This document shows, piece by piece, positions 10,605 to 20,106 of a DNA stretch of 52,002 bases (within the stretch, counting starts at the first letter, position 1; the number at the start of each line of letters is the position of its first letter). The stretch is from an uncultured Clostridia bacterium. Lineage in GTDB: Bacteria; Bacillota; Clostridia; TANB77; CAG-508. The position numbers were made by a program, and so were the translations under genes. Location: NCBI GenBank assembly GCA_947630445.1, contig CANRHQ010000007.1:1-52002 (forward strand), given 5' to 3'. Under the pieces are notes generated by a model that did not search any database, had not been told where the DNA came from, and saw nothing but the letters and a program-made list of their open reading frames with translations.

Positions 10605-10633
10605 TTGACAATACGCCATTTATATTGTATAAT
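10605..10633 (+). promoter_or_regulatory. Promoter of rpmH
   Basis: TTGACA (10605-10610), a 17-base spacer and TATAAT (10628-10633) form a consensus housekeeping promoter. It drives the rightward ribosome/membrane-protein operon. Confidence 0.9.
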
Positions 10634-10710
10634 CGTAATACTTGTTATTTTGTAACAAAAATTTCCATGAGGAATTTTATATAGGTAAAATTTTAGGAGG
10701 TGCAACAATA

Positions 10711-10845
10711 ATGAAAAGAACATTTCAACCAAAAAATAGACAAGAAAAGAAAGAACATGGATTTATGAAAAGAATGTCAACAAGAGCAGGAAGAAATGTA
10801 TTAAAAGCAAGAAGAGCAAAAGGTAGAAAGAAAATCTGTGCTTAA
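10711..10845 (+). CDS. rpmH: 50S ribosomal protein L34
   Basis: A 44-residue, Arg/Lys-rich protein of the large ribosomal subunit. [18 protein letters not shown], then [20 protein letters not shown], is the canonical L34 sequence. The ATG at 10711 follows AGGAGG with a good spacer; the longer frame upstream has no support. A strong promoter lies upstream and a terminator just downstream, which usually sets high rpmH expression relative to rnpA. Confidence 0.98.
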   Translation: MKRTFQPKNRQEKKEHGFMKRMSTRAGRNVLKARRAKGRKKICA

Positions 10846-10853
10846 TATAAAAA

Positions 10854-10879
10854 AGCTAAAGGTATAAACCTTTAGTTGT
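10854..10879 (+). terminator. Terminator or attenuator between rpmH and rnpA
   Basis: CTAAAGGT and ACCTTTAG form a hairpin with loop ATAA, followed by TTGTTTTTAT. It probably attenuates readthrough into rnpA. Confidence 0.75.
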
Positions 10880-10940
10880 TTTTATAGAATAAGCAAATTT
10901 TATACCCAAAAGCCTTTTAAAATAAGGATAGGGGGAAAAA

Positions 10941-11288
10941 ATGAAAAAAACAGAAATGCTTAAAAAAAATTATCAATTTAAAAAAGTACTAGATAAAGGT
11001 CAGTTTTTTGATTGTAAAGAAATTCAAATTGTTATTTTAAAAAATAATAAAAAAATAAATTTATTAGGTATTGCTATAGGAACAAAAAATGGAAAATCAT
11101 TCCAGAGAAATAGGGCAAAAAGAATAATAAGAGAATGTTATATGAGACTAGAAAATCAATTAACAGAGGGAAATAGTATAGTTATTTTAATAAAAAAAGA
11201 ATTTGATCTAAATAATATTAATTTTAATAGTGTATTAGAGTCATTAAAAAGATGTTTTTTTAAAGCAAAAATATTAAAAGAAGATTAA
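10941..11288 (+). CDS. rnpA: Ribonuclease P protein component
   Basis: This is the basic protein cofactor of RNase P, which trims tRNA 5' leaders. At 115 residues it has normal length. The RNR motif is present in RNRAKRIIRECYMRL near residues 53-68. The N-terminus LKKNYQFKKVLDKGQFF is typical. The ATG follows AGGGGG. It sits 4 bases before yidD in the usual rpmH-rnpA-yidD-yidC-jag order. The RNA partner rnpB was not found in the window. Confidence 0.96.
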   Translation: MKKTEMLKKNYQFKKVLDKGQFFDCKEIQIVILKNNKKINLLGIAIGTKNGKSFQRNRAKRIIRECYMRLENQLTEGNSIVILIKKEFDLNNINFNSVLESLKRCFFKAKILKED

Positions 11289-11292
11289 AAAT

Positions 11293-11511
11293 ATGAAAAA
11301 AATATGTATATATTTAATTGAGTTATATCAAAAAAGTATATCTAAATTTTTAGAAAGTAAAAATATAAGATGTAAATTCTATCCTTCTTGTTCAGAATAT
11401 ACCAAACAGGCTATTATTAAATATGGAGTATGTAAAGGTATTTTTTATGGAGCAGTAAGGATTTTAAAATGTAACCCTTTTTCTAAAGGGGGATATGATC
11501 CATTAAAATAG
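11293..11511 (+). CDS. yidD: Membrane protein insertion efficiency factor YidD
   Basis: A small membrane-associated protein thought to help YidC insert proteins. It has 72 residues with the family core CKFYPSCSEYTKQAI and the terminal region CNPFSKGGYDPL, including the conserved cysteines. It starts 4 bases after rnpA, indicating translational coupling, and lies 15 bases before yidC. Confidence 0.95.
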   Translation: MKKICIYLIELYQKSISKFLESKNIRCKFYPSCSEYTKQAIIKYGVCKGIFYGAVRILKCNPFSKGGYDPLK

Positions 11512-11526
11512 GAAGGGGCAAAAAAG

Positions 11527-12468
11527 ATGGCATTTTTTGCAAATATTTTTGGATATTTATTAAATTTTATTTATAATTTAGTAAAAAATTATGGGGTTGC
11601 AATAATTATATTTTCAATAGTAGTAAAATTAGTAATGATTCCAATATCTATAAAACAGCAAAAAACTATGAAAAAATCAATAAAATTGCAATCTAAAATG
11701 AAAGAAATACAATTTAAATACAAAAACAATCCTGAAAAATTAAATAGAGAAACAATGGAATTATACAAAAGTGAAAATATGAGCCCATTTAGTGGCTGTT
11801 TAAGTGCAATAGTTCAACTAATATTATTATTTGCAGTGTTTTTCTTAGTAAAATCTCCTTTAACATATATGAAAAAGGTTGATGCAAGTGTAATAGAAAA
11901 ATACACAACAATAATGCAACAAAATAATATAGCTACAAATAGTGGTTATCCAGAAATAGAATTAATTAGAGAAATAGATACCATAAAGGATTTAAAAAAT
12001 ACAAATATTAATAATAATGAAGAACAAACAGAAAATACTGAAAGTGCCGAAAATGCTGAAAATAAGTTAGCTGAAATTAATGATGAAGAATTGGAATCTT
12101 TAAGAATAAATATGGACTTTTTAGGACTTAATTTAGCACAAGTACCAACAAGAAGTTCTGATTGGAAGGCATATATAATACCTGTTTTATATGTAATAGT
12201 TGCGATATTATCAACTAGATTAATAAATTCTACAAATCAAGTAAAAACAGAAAACAAAGAAAATAAAGAAAAATCAGAAGGGGAAGACGATTTTGATCCT
12301 ATGGTTCAAATGAATAAAAATATGAATTTAATGTTTCCAATAATGTATGTAATAGCTGCACTTTTAACACCTTTGGGATTAGCATTGTATTGGTTAATGA
12401 ATAGTTTGTTAATGATAATAGAAAAATTAATACTTAATAAACTTTTAAAGGATGAGGAGGAAAATTAA
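11527..12468 (+). CDS. yidC: Membrane protein insertase YidC/SpoIIIJ
   Basis: This polytopic insertase integrates membrane proteins, alone or with SecYEG. It has 313 residues and is the short Gram-positive type without the large periplasmic domain. Residues 1-60 hold the first helix and the charged hairpin (KQQKTMKKSIKLQSKMKEIQ). FSGCLSAIVQLILLFAVFF is the second core helix. The region around residues 125-195 is an unusually long acidic, Asn/Glu-rich external loop. A second charged insertion (KTENKENKEKSEGE) precedes the last helices. No lipobox cysteine is seen at the N-terminus, unlike SpoIIIJ. Its stop codon abuts the jag start. Confidence 0.95.
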   Translation: MAFFANIFGYLLNFIYNLVKNYGVAIIIFSIVVKLVMIPISIKQQKTMKKSIKLQSKMKEIQFKYKNNPEKLNRETMELYKSENMSPFSGCLSAIVQLILLFAVFFLVKSPLTYMKKVDASVIEKYTTIMQQNNIATNSGYPEIELIREIDTIKDLKNTNINNNEEQTENTESAENAENKLAEINDEELESLRINMDFLGLNLAQVPTRSSDWKAYIIPVLYVIVAILSTRLINSTNQVKTENKENKEKSEGEDDFDPMVQMNKNMNLMFPIMYVIAALLTPLGLALYWLMNSLLMIIEKLILNKLLKDEEEN

Positions 12469-13140
12469 ATGGCAAAGTGTATAATTTCAGAAGGAAAGAC
12501 AACTGCAGAAGCAATTGAAAAAGGTTTAAAAGAGATAGGTTTACCAAAAGAATTAGTTGAAATAAAAGTTTTGGATGAAAATAAAAAGAGTTTTTTTGAT
12601 ATATTAGCACCTAAAGTAGTAAAAGTTGAAATAAAAGAAAAAGAGGCTAAAAAGCCAGAAGAATTTGAAATAGAAACGACAGAAGAAGAACTTGAGCAAG
12701 CCAAAATTAGAGTAGACAATTTTTTAAAAGAATTTATAAAAAAATTACCTATAGAGGCAGAGTATAAGATTGAAATAAAAGAAAAATGTTTATATATTTA
12801 TATAAACGGTTCAGATGTTGGTAATTTAATTGGATATAGGGGAGAGGCATTATATTCTTTAGAAAATATTTTAAAATCAATAGCTAACAAAGAATCAGAA
12901 AATAAAGTAATTTTAAGATTAGATGTAGGAAATTATAAAGAAAAAAGAGTAAAAACTCTTGAAGAATTAGCCATAAAGAAGGCAAAAATAGTAGAGAAAA
13001 CAGGAAAATTAATAACATTAGAACCAATGCAAGCATATGAAAGAAAAATTATACATAATGTACTTCAACAAAATCCAATAGTTGAGACTAGAAGTATTGG
13101 ACAAGAACCAAAAAGAAGAATTGTAATATCAAAAAAATAA
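12469..13140 (+). CDS. jag: RNA-binding protein Jag (KhpB)
   Basis: An RNA-binding protein usually coupled to yidC, with roles in cell-envelope and RNA regulation. It has 223 residues: an N-terminal Jag-N domain (residues 1-52), an acidic linker, a KH domain including LIGYRGEALYSLENI, and a C-terminal R3H domain around YERKIIHNVLQQ. The ATG directly follows the yidC stop codon, with GGAGG inside the end of yidC. A terminator follows. Confidence 0.95.
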   Translation: MAKCIISEGKTTAEAIEKGLKEIGLPKELVEIKVLDENKKSFFDILAPKVVKVEIKEKEAKKPEEFEIETTEEELEQAKIRVDNFLKEFIKKLPIEAEYKIEIKEKCLYIYINGSDVGNLIGYRGEALYSLENILKSIANKESENKVILRLDVGNYKEKRVKTLEELAIKKAKIVEKTGKLITLEPMQAYERKIIHNVLQQNPIVETRSIGQEPKRRIVISKK

Positions 13141-13150
13141 TAAAATCGGA

Positions 13151-13190
13151 AGTCAAAGTTCAGATTTTAATCAGAGGATTAAAGGGAACT
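13151..13190 (+). terminator. Terminator downstream of jag
   Basis: AGTCAAAGTTC (13151-13161) pairs with GAACTTTGACT (13176-13186), with a nested TTTAATC/GATTAAA stem, followed by TTTA. It closes the rpmH-jag unit. Confidence 0.85.
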
Positions 13191-13229
13191 TTGACTTTTA
13201 TTAAATTATAAAAATGAGGAGGAATAAAA

Positions 13230-14600
13230 ATGAGCACAATAGTTTCAATTGCTACGGCTCCTGGCATTGGAGGAATTGGAATTATACGAATGAGTGGTGA
13301 AGATACATTTAAAATAGTAAACAAATTATTTAAGCCAATTAATAATCAGAATATAGAAGAGATAAAAGGTTATAGGATAAAATATGGATATATTGTAGAA
13401 AATGATGAGATAGTAGATGAAGTTTTGGTTTCATATTTTAAAGCACCAAAAAGTTATACAAAAGAAAATATGTGTGAAATAAATACACATGGTGGAAATG
13501 TTATAATGCGAAAAATACTAGAATTATGTTTAAAAAATGGTGCAGAATTAGCTGAACCTGGTGAATTTACTAAAAGGGCATTTTTAAATGGTAGAATAGA
13601 TTTAACACAGGCCGAATCAGTAATAGATATTATAAATGCAAAATCTGAAAAAGAAGCTAAAAGCGGTATAAAGCAATTAGAAGGGCAATTATCAAAAGAG
13701 ATAAAAGAAATAAAACAATTAATATTAGATGTACTAGTAAATATAGAAGTTTCTATAGATTATCCTGAATATGATACACCAGAAGTTCAAGAAAATGAAA
13801 TATCTAATATGTTAGAAAAAGTAGGAGAGAGACTTTTAAATTTAGAAAATTCTTTTAATAATGGAAAAATCATAAAAGATGGGATAAAAACCGCTATAAT
13901 AGGTAAACCAAATGCCGGAAAATCTTCTTTATTGAATTGTATTTTAAATGAAGACAGGGCAATTGTAACTGATTTTGCAGGAACAACAAGAGACACTATT
14001 GAGGAATTTATTAATATTAATGGAATTCCATTAAAATTGATTGATACAGCGGGAATAAGAGATTCCAATGATGAAGTAGAAAAAATAGGAATAAATAAAT
14101 CTATAAAAGAAGCTAATGATGCAGATTTAATTATAGCTATTTTTGATGCATCTAAACCATTATCGAGAGAAGATTTAGAAATACTAAAATTGATAAAAGA
14201 CAAAAAAGTAATTATTTTATTAAATAAAACTGATCTACCTCAAAAAATAGATCAAAATGATGAAAAACTAAGAGATATAACTAAAAACATTATAAAAATT
14301 TCTGCATTAAATAAAAAAGGAATTGAAGATTTATATACAAAAATATCAGAAATGTTTAATTTAAATGAAATAAATTTGAATGATGATATATTAATAACAA
14401 ATATTAGGCATAAAAAAATAATTTCAAATGCATTAGAAAATGTTAATAAAGCAAAAGATGCATTAAAAATTAATATGCCAATAGATATAATAACTATATA
14501 TATTAAGGATATTTTAGAGGATTTAGGACAAATAACAGGTGAAGTTGTAAGTGAAGATATAATAAATGAAATTTTTTCTAAATTTTGTTTAGGAAAATAA
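13230..14600 (+). CDS. mnmE: tRNA modification GTPase MnmE
   Basis: With MnmG it installs the carboxymethylaminomethyl group at U34 of tRNAs reading split codon boxes. It has 456 residues. The N-terminal folate-binding domain is at residues 1-115. The inserted G domain has GKPNAGKSSLLN, DTAGIRDSNDEVEKIGI and NKTD. The C-terminus is CLGK, with the catalytic cysteine of the family. The ATG follows GAGGAGG. mnmG follows after 131 bases of plain A/T-rich sequence. Confidence 0.97.
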   Translation: MSTIVSIATAPGIGGIGIIRMSGEDTFKIVNKLFKPINNQNIEEIKGYRIKYGYIVENDEIVDEVLVSYFKAPKSYTKENMCEINTHGGNVIMRKILELCLKNGAELAEPGEFTKRAFLNGRIDLTQAESVIDIINAKSEKEAKSGIKQLEGQLSKEIKEIKQLILDVLVNIEVSIDYPEYDTPEVQENEISNMLEKVGERLLNLENSFNNGKIIKDGIKTAIIGKPNAGKSSLLNCILNEDRAIVTDFAGTTRDTIEEFININGIPLKLIDTAGIRDSNDEVEKIGINKSIKEANDADLIIAIFDASKPLSREDLEILKLIKDKKVIILLNKTDLPQKIDQNDEKLRDITKNIIKISALNKKGIEDLYTKISEMFNLNEINLNDDILITNIRHKKIISNALENVNKAKDALKINMPIDIITIYIKDILEDLGQITGEVVSEDIINEIFSKFCLGK

Positions 14601-14731
14601 AACGATTAAAATCGAAAATAAGACAATTAAAAAAATAAGACATAAAGTTAATCATAAAAAAGGAAAAAAGACAAATAAATGGAATATGAAACGAATTTGA
14701 ATAATTAAAAGAAAGGGGTATAATATAAAAA

Positions 14732-16603
14732 ATGAGTTACTATGCAGGAGATTATGATATAGCTGTAATTGGTGCAGGACATGCCGGATGTGAAGCGGGA
14801 TTAGCGGCAGCAAGGTTAGGAATGAAAACACTAGTATTTTCTATCAGTTTAGAAGCAATCGCTAACATGCCATGTAATCCTCATATAGGTGGAAGTTCAA
14901 AAGGTCATTTAGTTAGAGAAATAGATGCACTAGGTGGAGAAATGGCAAAAAATATTGATAAAACAATGATACAAATAAAAATGTTAAATACTTCCAAAGG
15001 TCCAGCAGTACATTCTTTAAGAGCACAGGCAGATAGAAAAAGATATCAAATGGAAATGAAACATACTCTAGAAAAACAAGAAAATTTATATTTAAAACAG
15101 GCAGAGATTGTTAACATAAAATTAGAAAACAATAAGGTAAAATCTATAGAAACTAGTGTTGGAGCGGTTTACAATGTAAAAGCGATAATAGTAGCAACAG
15201 GAACTTATTTAAAAGGGAAAGTTTTTATAGGAGACTTTTCTGAAGAAAGTGGACCAGATGGAGTATTTCCAGCTAATAGACTATCAAAAGCCTTAAAAGA
15301 AATTGGAGTAAAATTAGTCAGATTTAAAACTGGAACGCCAGCGCGTATAAATAAAAAAAGTATAGATTTTTCAAAAATGGAAGTACAAAAAGGAGATAAT
15401 AATATAATACCATTTTCATTTGAAGATAAAACTAAAAGTTTTGAACAAGTTGATTGTTATTTAACATACACGAATGAAAGAACTCATCAAATTATACGAG
15501 ATAATTTACATAGATCTCCATTATATGCAGGTGTAATAGAGGGAACAGGACCAAGATATTGTCCATCTATTGAAGATAAAGTGGTAAGATTTGCAGACAA
15601 AGAAAGACATCAAGTATTTGTAGAACCAATTGGATTAGATACAGATGAGATGTATATACAAGGAATGAGTTCATCTCTTCCTGAAGATGTTCAAATAGCT
15701 ATGTATAGAACAATACCAGGATTAGAAAATGCTGAATTTACAAGACCTGCTTATGCTATAGAATATGACTGCATTGATCCTTCAGATTTAAAATTAACAT
15801 TAGAATATAAAACAATTGATGGATTATTTTTTGCAGGACAGACAAATGGAACTTCTGGATATGAAGAAGCAGCATGCCAAGGATTAATTGCAGGAATAAA
15901 TGCTTCACAAAAAATAAAAGGTCAGAAACCATTGATTTTAGATAGAACAGAAGCATATATAGGAGTTTTAATAGATGATATTGTTACAAAAGGTACAAAT
16001 GAACCATATAGAATGATGACTTCTAGGGCCGAGTATAGACTTCTTTTAAGGCAGGATAATGCAGATTTAAGATTAACTGAAAAAGGTCATGAAATTGGAT
16101 TGATTTCTGATCAAAGATATGCAAAGTTTATTAAAAAAAGACAAGAAATAGAAGAGGAAAAGAAAAGATTAGAAGATACAATAATCAAGCCAACAGAAAA
16201 AGTAAATATGTTTTTAAAAGAACAAGGAACAACAGAACTTACAACAGGTTCAAGACTTTCAGAATTATTAAAAAGAGCAGAGATAACATATGATTCACTT
16301 GAAGCAATAGATGAAGAAAGACCAAAATTGGGAGAACAAGTAAAAGAAGAAGTAGAAATACAAGTAAAATATGAAGGATATATTAAAATGCAAGAGGCAC
16401 AAGTAGAAAGATTTAAAAAAATGGAAAGAAAACTTTTACCAGAAAATATTGATTATAATAATATTAAAGGAATCAGTTTAGAAGCCAGACAAAAATTAAA
16501 TAAGCATAAACCTTATTCAATAGGACAAGCCTCAAGAATTTCAGGAGTTTCTCCTGCAGATATATCAGTATTATTGGTATATTTACAAACAAAAAAATAT
16601 TAA
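14732..16603 (+). CDS. mnmG: tRNA modification enzyme MnmG (GidA)
   Basis: The FAD-dependent partner of MnmE in wobble-uridine modification. It has 623 residues. The dinucleotide-binding motif is [19 protein letters not shown]. Family signatures include [21 protein letters not shown] and the GTPARI segment. The C-terminal helical region ends in an [23 protein letters not shown] helix that contacts MnmE and tRNA. The ATG follows AAAGGGG. rsmG begins 13 bases after it, so the two are cotranscribed. Confidence 0.98.
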   Translation: MSYYAGDYDIAVIGAGHAGCEAGLAAARLGMKTLVFSISLEAIANMPCNPHIGGSSKGHLVREIDALGGEMAKNIDKTMIQIKMLNTSKGPAVHSLRAQADRKRYQMEMKHTLEKQENLYLKQAEIVNIKLENNKVKSIETSVGAVYNVKAIIVATGTYLKGKVFIGDFSEESGPDGVFPANRLSKALKEIGVKLVRFKTGTPARINKKSIDFSKMEVQKGDNNIIPFSFEDKTKSFEQVDCYLTYTNERTHQIIRDNLHRSPLYAGVIEGTGPRYCPSIEDKVVRFADKERHQVFVEPIGLDTDEMYIQGMSSSLPEDVQIAMYRTIPGLENAEFTRPAYAIEYDCIDPSDLKLTLEYKTIDGLFFAGQTNGTSGYEEAACQGLIAGINASQKIKGQKPLILDRTEAYIGVLIDDIVTKGTNEPYRMMTSRAEYRLLLRQDNADLRLTEKGHEIGLISDQRYAKFIKKRQEIEEEKKRLEDTIIKPTEKVNMFLKEQGTTELTTGSRLSELLKRAEITYDSLEAIDEERPKLGEQVKEEVEIQVKYEGYIKMQEAQVERFKKMERKLLPENIDYNNIKGISLEARQKLNKHKPYSIGQASRISGVSPADISVLLVYLQTKKY

Positions 16604-16616
16604 AGAGAGGATTTTT

Positions 16617-17339
16617 ATGGAAAAAGAAGATTTTTATAAAAAATTACAAGAAAAAGCCAAAAAAATAAATTTGAATTTATCTGTGGAGCAATTGGACAAA
16701 TTCTACAGATATATGCTTTTGATGATTGAATGGAATGAAAAAATAAATTTAACAACTATTATAGAACCTGAAGAAATTATATTAAAACATTTTATTGATT
16801 CACTTACAATTGTAAAATACATAAAAGAAGGAAATAAAATAATAGATATCGGTACAGGCGCAGGATTCCCTGGAATTCCATTAAGCATAATAAATAGAAA
16901 CTTTAATTTAACATTAGTTGATTCATTAAAAAAACGATTAGTATTTTTAGAAGAAGTAATAAAAGAATTAGAGTTAACGAATGTAAAATTGATTCATTCA
17001 AGAGCAGAGGAAGTAGGGCAAAGTAAAGAATTTAGAGAAAAATTTGATATATCTACATCAAGAGCAGTAGCAAACTTAACTACACTATCAGAATATTTAT
17101 TGCCTTTAGTAAAAATAGGAGGAAAAAGTATTTGTATGAAGGCTTCAAATGCTGAAGAAGAAATTAAAGAGGCAGAAAAAGCAATAAATATTTTAGGGGG
17201 AAGAATTGAAAAAATAGAAAAATTTGATTTACCAGATAGTGATATAGGAAGAACAATAATTATGTTAGAAAAGCAAAAAAATACTCCTAACAAATATCCT
17301 CGAAAGCCTGGAACACCAAGTAAAGAACCAATTAAATAA
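16617..17339 (+). CDS. rsmG: 16S rRNA m7G527 methyltransferase RsmG
   Basis: It methylates N7 of G527 in 16S rRNA using S-adenosylmethionine. It has 240 residues. The SAM-binding motif is IIDIGTGAGFPGIPLSI near residues 77-93, followed by LVDSLKKRLVFLEEV. STSRAVANL is also typical. The tail PNKYPRKPGTPSKEPI is characteristic of the family. The ATG follows AGAGAGG. A strong terminator ends the operon. Confidence 0.97.
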   Translation: MEKEDFYKKLQEKAKKINLNLSVEQLDKFYRYMLLMIEWNEKINLTTIIEPEEIILKHFIDSLTIVKYIKEGNKIIDIGTGAGFPGIPLSIINRNFNLTLVDSLKKRLVFLEEVIKELELTNVKLIHSRAEEVGQSKEFREKFDISTSRAVANLTTLSEYLLPLVKIGGKSICMKASNAEEEIKEAEKAINILGGRIEKIEKFDLPDSDIGRTIIMLEKQKNTPNKYPRKPGTPSKEPIK

Positions 17340-17342
17340 ATA

Positions 17343-17375
17343 AAATGCTCCACGACAAAATGTGGAGCATTATTT
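17343..17375 (+). terminator. Terminator downstream of rsmG
   Basis: AATGCTCCAC and GTGGAGCATT form a 10-bp stem with loop GACAAAAT, followed by ATTTTTATA. Confidence 0.9.
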
Positions 17376-17399
17376 TTATAATAAAATTATAAAAAAACA

Positions 17400-17428
17400 T
17401 TGACATCTTAATTAAGATTATATATTAT
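17400..17428 (+). promoter_or_regulatory. parAB promoter with internal palindrome
   Basis: TTGACA (17400-17405), a 17-base spacer and TATTAT (17423-17428). The spacer begins with the perfect 12-base palindrome TCTTAATTAAGA (17406-17417), a plausible operator placed where a bound protein would block RNA polymerase. The regulator is unknown. Confidence 0.75.
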
Positions 17429-17458
17429 TATAATGATATTTGTGAATGGAGGTATGAT

Positions 17459-18226
17459 ATGGGAAAAATAATAGCAGTAGCAAATCAAAAAGGTGGAGTA
17501 GGAAAGACTACAACAACAGTAAATTTAGCAACAATTTTAGCAAAAAAAGGTAAAAAAGTATTGTTAGTAGACACAGATCCACAAGGCAATGCAACAAGCG
17601 GATTAGGACTAACAAAAGAAATAGAAAACTCTGTATATGATGTTATAGTAAGAGATGAAGATATTAATAAAGTAATACAAAATACAGCAATAAAAAATTT
17701 AGATATATGTCCATCAAACATTAGTTTGGCTGGAGCAGAAGTAGAATTGGTTTCAATGATGTCAAGAGAGCAAAGATTAAAGACAAAATTAGATGAAATA
17801 AAGGATAAATATGATTATATATTAATAGATTGTCCACCATCTTTAGGATTAATAACTTTAAATGCATTTACTGCATCTAATAGTGTATTAATACCAGTAC
17901 AATGTGAATACTTTGCACTTGAAGGATTAGGACAATTATTAAATACAGTAAACTTGGTAAAGAAACATTTGAATAAAAATTTAGAACTAGAAGGAGCATT
18001 GTTAACAATGTATGATGCAAGGACAAATCTTTCTAATCAGGTAGTAAAAGAAGTTAAAAAGTATTTTGAAAATAAGGTTTATAAAACAGTAATTCCAAGG
18101 AATGTAAGACTTAGTGAAGCACCAAGTTATGGAATGCCAATATCTATATACGATCCTAGATCTAAGGGTGCAAAAGCATATGAAAAATTCACTAAAGAAT
18201 TTTTAAAAAATAATGATAATATGTAA
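17459..18226 (+). CDS. parA: Chromosome partitioning ATPase ParA (Soj)
   Basis: A Walker-type ATPase that segregates origins with ParB and, in Bacillota, regulates DnaA. It has 255 residues. The deviant Walker A is KGGVGKTTTTVNLA at the N-terminus, the A' motif is LLVDTDPQGNAT, and the Walker B region is YDYILIDCPPSLG. It lacks the extended N-terminal DNA-binding region of plasmid ParA, as expected for the chromosomal type. It lies 18 bases before parB. Confidence 0.97.
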   Translation: MGKIIAVANQKGGVGKTTTTVNLATILAKKGKKVLLVDTDPQGNATSGLGLTKEIENSVYDVIVRDEDINKVIQNTAIKNLDICPSNISLAGAEVELVSMMSREQRLKTKLDEIKDKYDYILIDCPPSLGLITLNAFTASNSVLIPVQCEYFALEGLGQLLNTVNLVKKHLNKNLELEGALLTMYDARTNLSNQVVKEVKKYFENKVYKTVIPRNVRLSEAPSYGMPISIYDPRSKGAKAYEKFTKEFLKNNDNM

Positions 18227-18244
18227 ATTAAAGGAGAGATTTTT

Positions 18245-19087
18245 ATGACAAAGAAAACAGGACTAGGAAAAGGCTTAGATGCATTATTCCCTAGTGTACC
18301 AATAGTAGAAGAAACAGAAGTAGATGGAAATTTAAAAAATCTAAAAATAACTGAAGTTGAACCTAATAGAGAACAACCAAGAAAAATGTTTAATCAAGAA
18401 GGATTAGAAGAGTTGGCTGAATCAATAAAAACATATGGTGTAATTCAACCTATAGTGGTTTCAAAACAAGAAGGATATTATGGAATTGTTGCTGGAGAAA
18501 GAAGATGGAGAGCAGCAAAACTTGCTGGATTAAATGAAATACCAGCTATCGTTAGAGATGATGATGAACAAACAAATAAAGAAATTGCATTAATAGAAAA
18601 TATACAAAGAGAAGACTTAAATCCATATGAAAAGGCTTTAGGAATTAGAAATTTAATGGATAAATATGGAATGACTCAAGAAGAAGTTTCTAAAAAAATA
18701 GGAAAGAGTAGAAGTAGTGTATCAAATACTGTTAGAATATTAAATTTAGCACCAGATGTATTAGAATTAGTGAAAATGGGCAAACTTACAGAAGGACATT
18801 GTAAAGCTCTAGCTGGAATAACAGATGAAAAGAGACAATATGAAGTTGCAGTAAGAATGATTGAAAGAGGAGAATCTGTAAGACAAGCTGAAAGCAAAAA
18901 CAGAACAACGAAAAAAGAAACCAAATTAGATCCAAGATATAAATATTTATATGAAGATATAGAAGATAAATTTCAAGGATTTTTTGGAACAAAAGTTAAA
19001 CTAGATCAAGGTAAGAGAAAAGGTAAGATAATAATAGAATATAATAATAATGAAGACCTAGAAAGAATGTTAAGTTTAATAAAGTAA
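18245..19087 (+). CDS. parB: ParB/Spo0J chromosome partitioning protein
   Basis: A CTP-dependent DNA clamp that loads at parS sites near the origin. It has 280 residues. The N-terminus GLGKGLDALFPS interacts with ParA. EVEPNREQPRKMF opens the ParB domain, with GERRWRAAKLAG as the conserved CTP-binding box, then ALIENIQREDLNPYEKA and a helix-turn-helix (TQEEVSKKIGKSRSSVSNTVR). The C-terminal dimer domain follows. I found no good match to the consensus parS in the window, so its sites may lie elsewhere or be diverged. Confidence 0.96.
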   Translation: MTKKTGLGKGLDALFPSVPIVEETEVDGNLKNLKITEVEPNREQPRKMFNQEGLEELAESIKTYGVIQPIVVSKQEGYYGIVAGERRWRAAKLAGLNEIPAIVRDDDEQTNKEIALIENIQREDLNPYEKALGIRNLMDKYGMTQEEVSKKIGKSRSSVSNTVRILNLAPDVLELVKMGKLTEGHCKALAGITDEKRQYEVAVRMIERGESVRQAESKNRTTKKETKLDPRYKYLYEDIEDKFQGFFGTKVKLDQGKRKGKIIIEYNNNEDLERMLSLIK

Positions 19088-19105
19088 ATTATTTTAAAAT
19101 AACTA

Positions 19106-19135
19106 TTGACAAAAGGCAGTAAAATATGCTAATAT
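19106..19135 (+). promoter_or_regulatory. Promoter of tRNA-Ser(TGA)
   Basis: TTGACA (19106-19111), an 18-base spacer and TAATAT (19130-19135), ending about 20 bases before the tRNA. Confidence 0.75.
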
Positions 19136-19155
19136 AATTACTGCCACATAAATTT

Positions 19156-19273
<118 letters not shown>

Positions 19274-19282
19274 ATTTAAATA

Positions 19283-19311
19283 TTGACTGGTAAGGAAATA
19301 CATATTATAAT
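19283..19311 (+). promoter_or_regulatory. Promoter of tRNA-Ser(GCT)
   Basis: TTGACT (19283-19288), a 17-base spacer and TATAAT (19306-19311). Confidence 0.82.
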
Positions 19312-19319
19312 AAGCACAT

Positions 19320-19409
19320 GGAGAAATACCCAAGTGGTGAAGGGGACAGTTTGCTAAACTGTTAGGTCTCGTAAGGGGCGCGAGGGTTCGAACCCCTCTT
19401 TCTCCGCCA
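19320..19409 (+). tRNA. tRNA-Ser (anticodon GCT)
   Basis: The acceptor GGAGAAA pairs with TTTCTCC. The discriminator is G and the CCA is encoded. The anticodon stem ACAGT/ACTGT encloses TTGCTAA, giving anticodon GCT for AGC/AGU codons. The long variable arm is the serine type. Confidence 0.96.
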
Positions 19410-19460
19410 TTAGTAATATGTAAAATTAACTTTTCTAGTAATAAGTATAGTTATTAATAT

Positions 19461-19501
19461 AAAAGATTGTAATATGCTAATGTTGTATATTACAATCTTT
19501 T
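19461..19501 (+). terminator. Terminator after tRNA-Ser(GCT)
   Basis: Positions 19461-19475 and 19487-19501 form a perfect 15-bp stem ending in TTTT. It also insulates the T4SS operon that follows. Confidence 0.85.
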
Positions 19502-19578
19502 AATGTGTTCCAAAATAGTTGAAATGAATTATACTTTTTAGTTTTTTTGGAAGAAATAAGGTAAATTTGTAAAAAAAC

Positions 19579-19607
19579 TTGCAAGAATTATATAAATAGT
19601 ATATAAT
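19579..19607 (+). promoter_or_regulatory. Promoter of the T4SS cluster
   Basis: TTGCAA (19579-19584), a 17-base spacer and TATAAT (19602-19607), about 40 bases before the first VirB2-like gene. The same TTGCAA-N17-TATAAT arrangement recurs at 20107. Confidence 0.78.
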
Positions 19608-19649
19608 TTAATTAGAAAAGTATGCCAGAAGGTAAAAGTGGTGATATAT

Positions 19650-20087
19650 ATGGTTAAAAGAAAAAGTATATTAAAATTTATTTTATTTATATTGATAACA
19701 GCATTATTAATTATAAGTATACAAACTAATGTAAATGCAACAGATCCATCAACAAATCCTGATTGGTGGGAACCTACTGTACAAAGTGAAGATGAAATTG
19801 CCTCAAAAGCAGGAGTCATTTTAGGGGTTATTAATGTTATTGGAATAGTATCATCTGTAATTGTAGGAGTATTAATAGGATTTAAGTATATGATGGGAAG
19901 TGTTTCAGAAAAGGCAGAATATAAAAAGTCATTAACAGGATATATTGTAGGAATAATATTATTAGTATTATGTTCTACTATACCAAATTTAATATATATT
20001 ATAGTAAAGGATGAACCTGATTCTACGAAGAGAACTTTACAATCTAATTACTATAGTGTTATAACAGAATCAGAAAAAGTAAGATAA
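19650..20087 (+). CDS. VirB2/TrbC-like T4SS subunit 1
   Basis: A small membrane protein of 145 residues with a signal-peptide-like N-terminus (hydrophobic residues 8-24, then NVNA), a short polar stretch and two transmembrane helices (about 57-77 and 92-112). Between the helices is FKYMMGSVSEKAEYKKS, a motif shared with the two proteins at 20158 and 20705. The arrangement matches VirB2/TrbC-type pilin or channel subunits. The start at 19650 is chosen over a GTG at 19638, because GTGGTGA then serves as a weak binding site. The C-terminal tail is longer than in the other two. It is the first gene of the T4SS cluster. Confidence 0.75.
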   Translation: MVKRKSILKFILFILITALLIISIQTNVNATDPSTNPDWWEPTVQSEDEIASKAGVILGVINVIGIVSSVIVGVLIGFKYMMGSVSEKAEYKKSLTGYIVGIILLVLCSTIPNLIYIIVKDEPDSTKRTLQSNYYSVITESEKVR

Positions 20088-20106
20088 TGTATAAAAAAAT
20101 TAAATA

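Noticed and set aside
10400..10732. 110-residue minus-strand frame upstream of dnaA
   Set aside because: It covers DnaA boxes and the rpmH promoter and start, with low-complexity composition.
13787..14203. 138-residue minus-strand frame inside mnmE
   Set aside because: Shadow of mnmE with Ser/Ile-rich composition and no binding site; other antisense frames in gyrB, dnaN, parB and the T4SS genes were rejected for the same reason.
17400..19087. parS sites near parAB
   Set aside because: No match to the TGTTTCACGTGAAACA-type consensus was found here or around the origin by eye.
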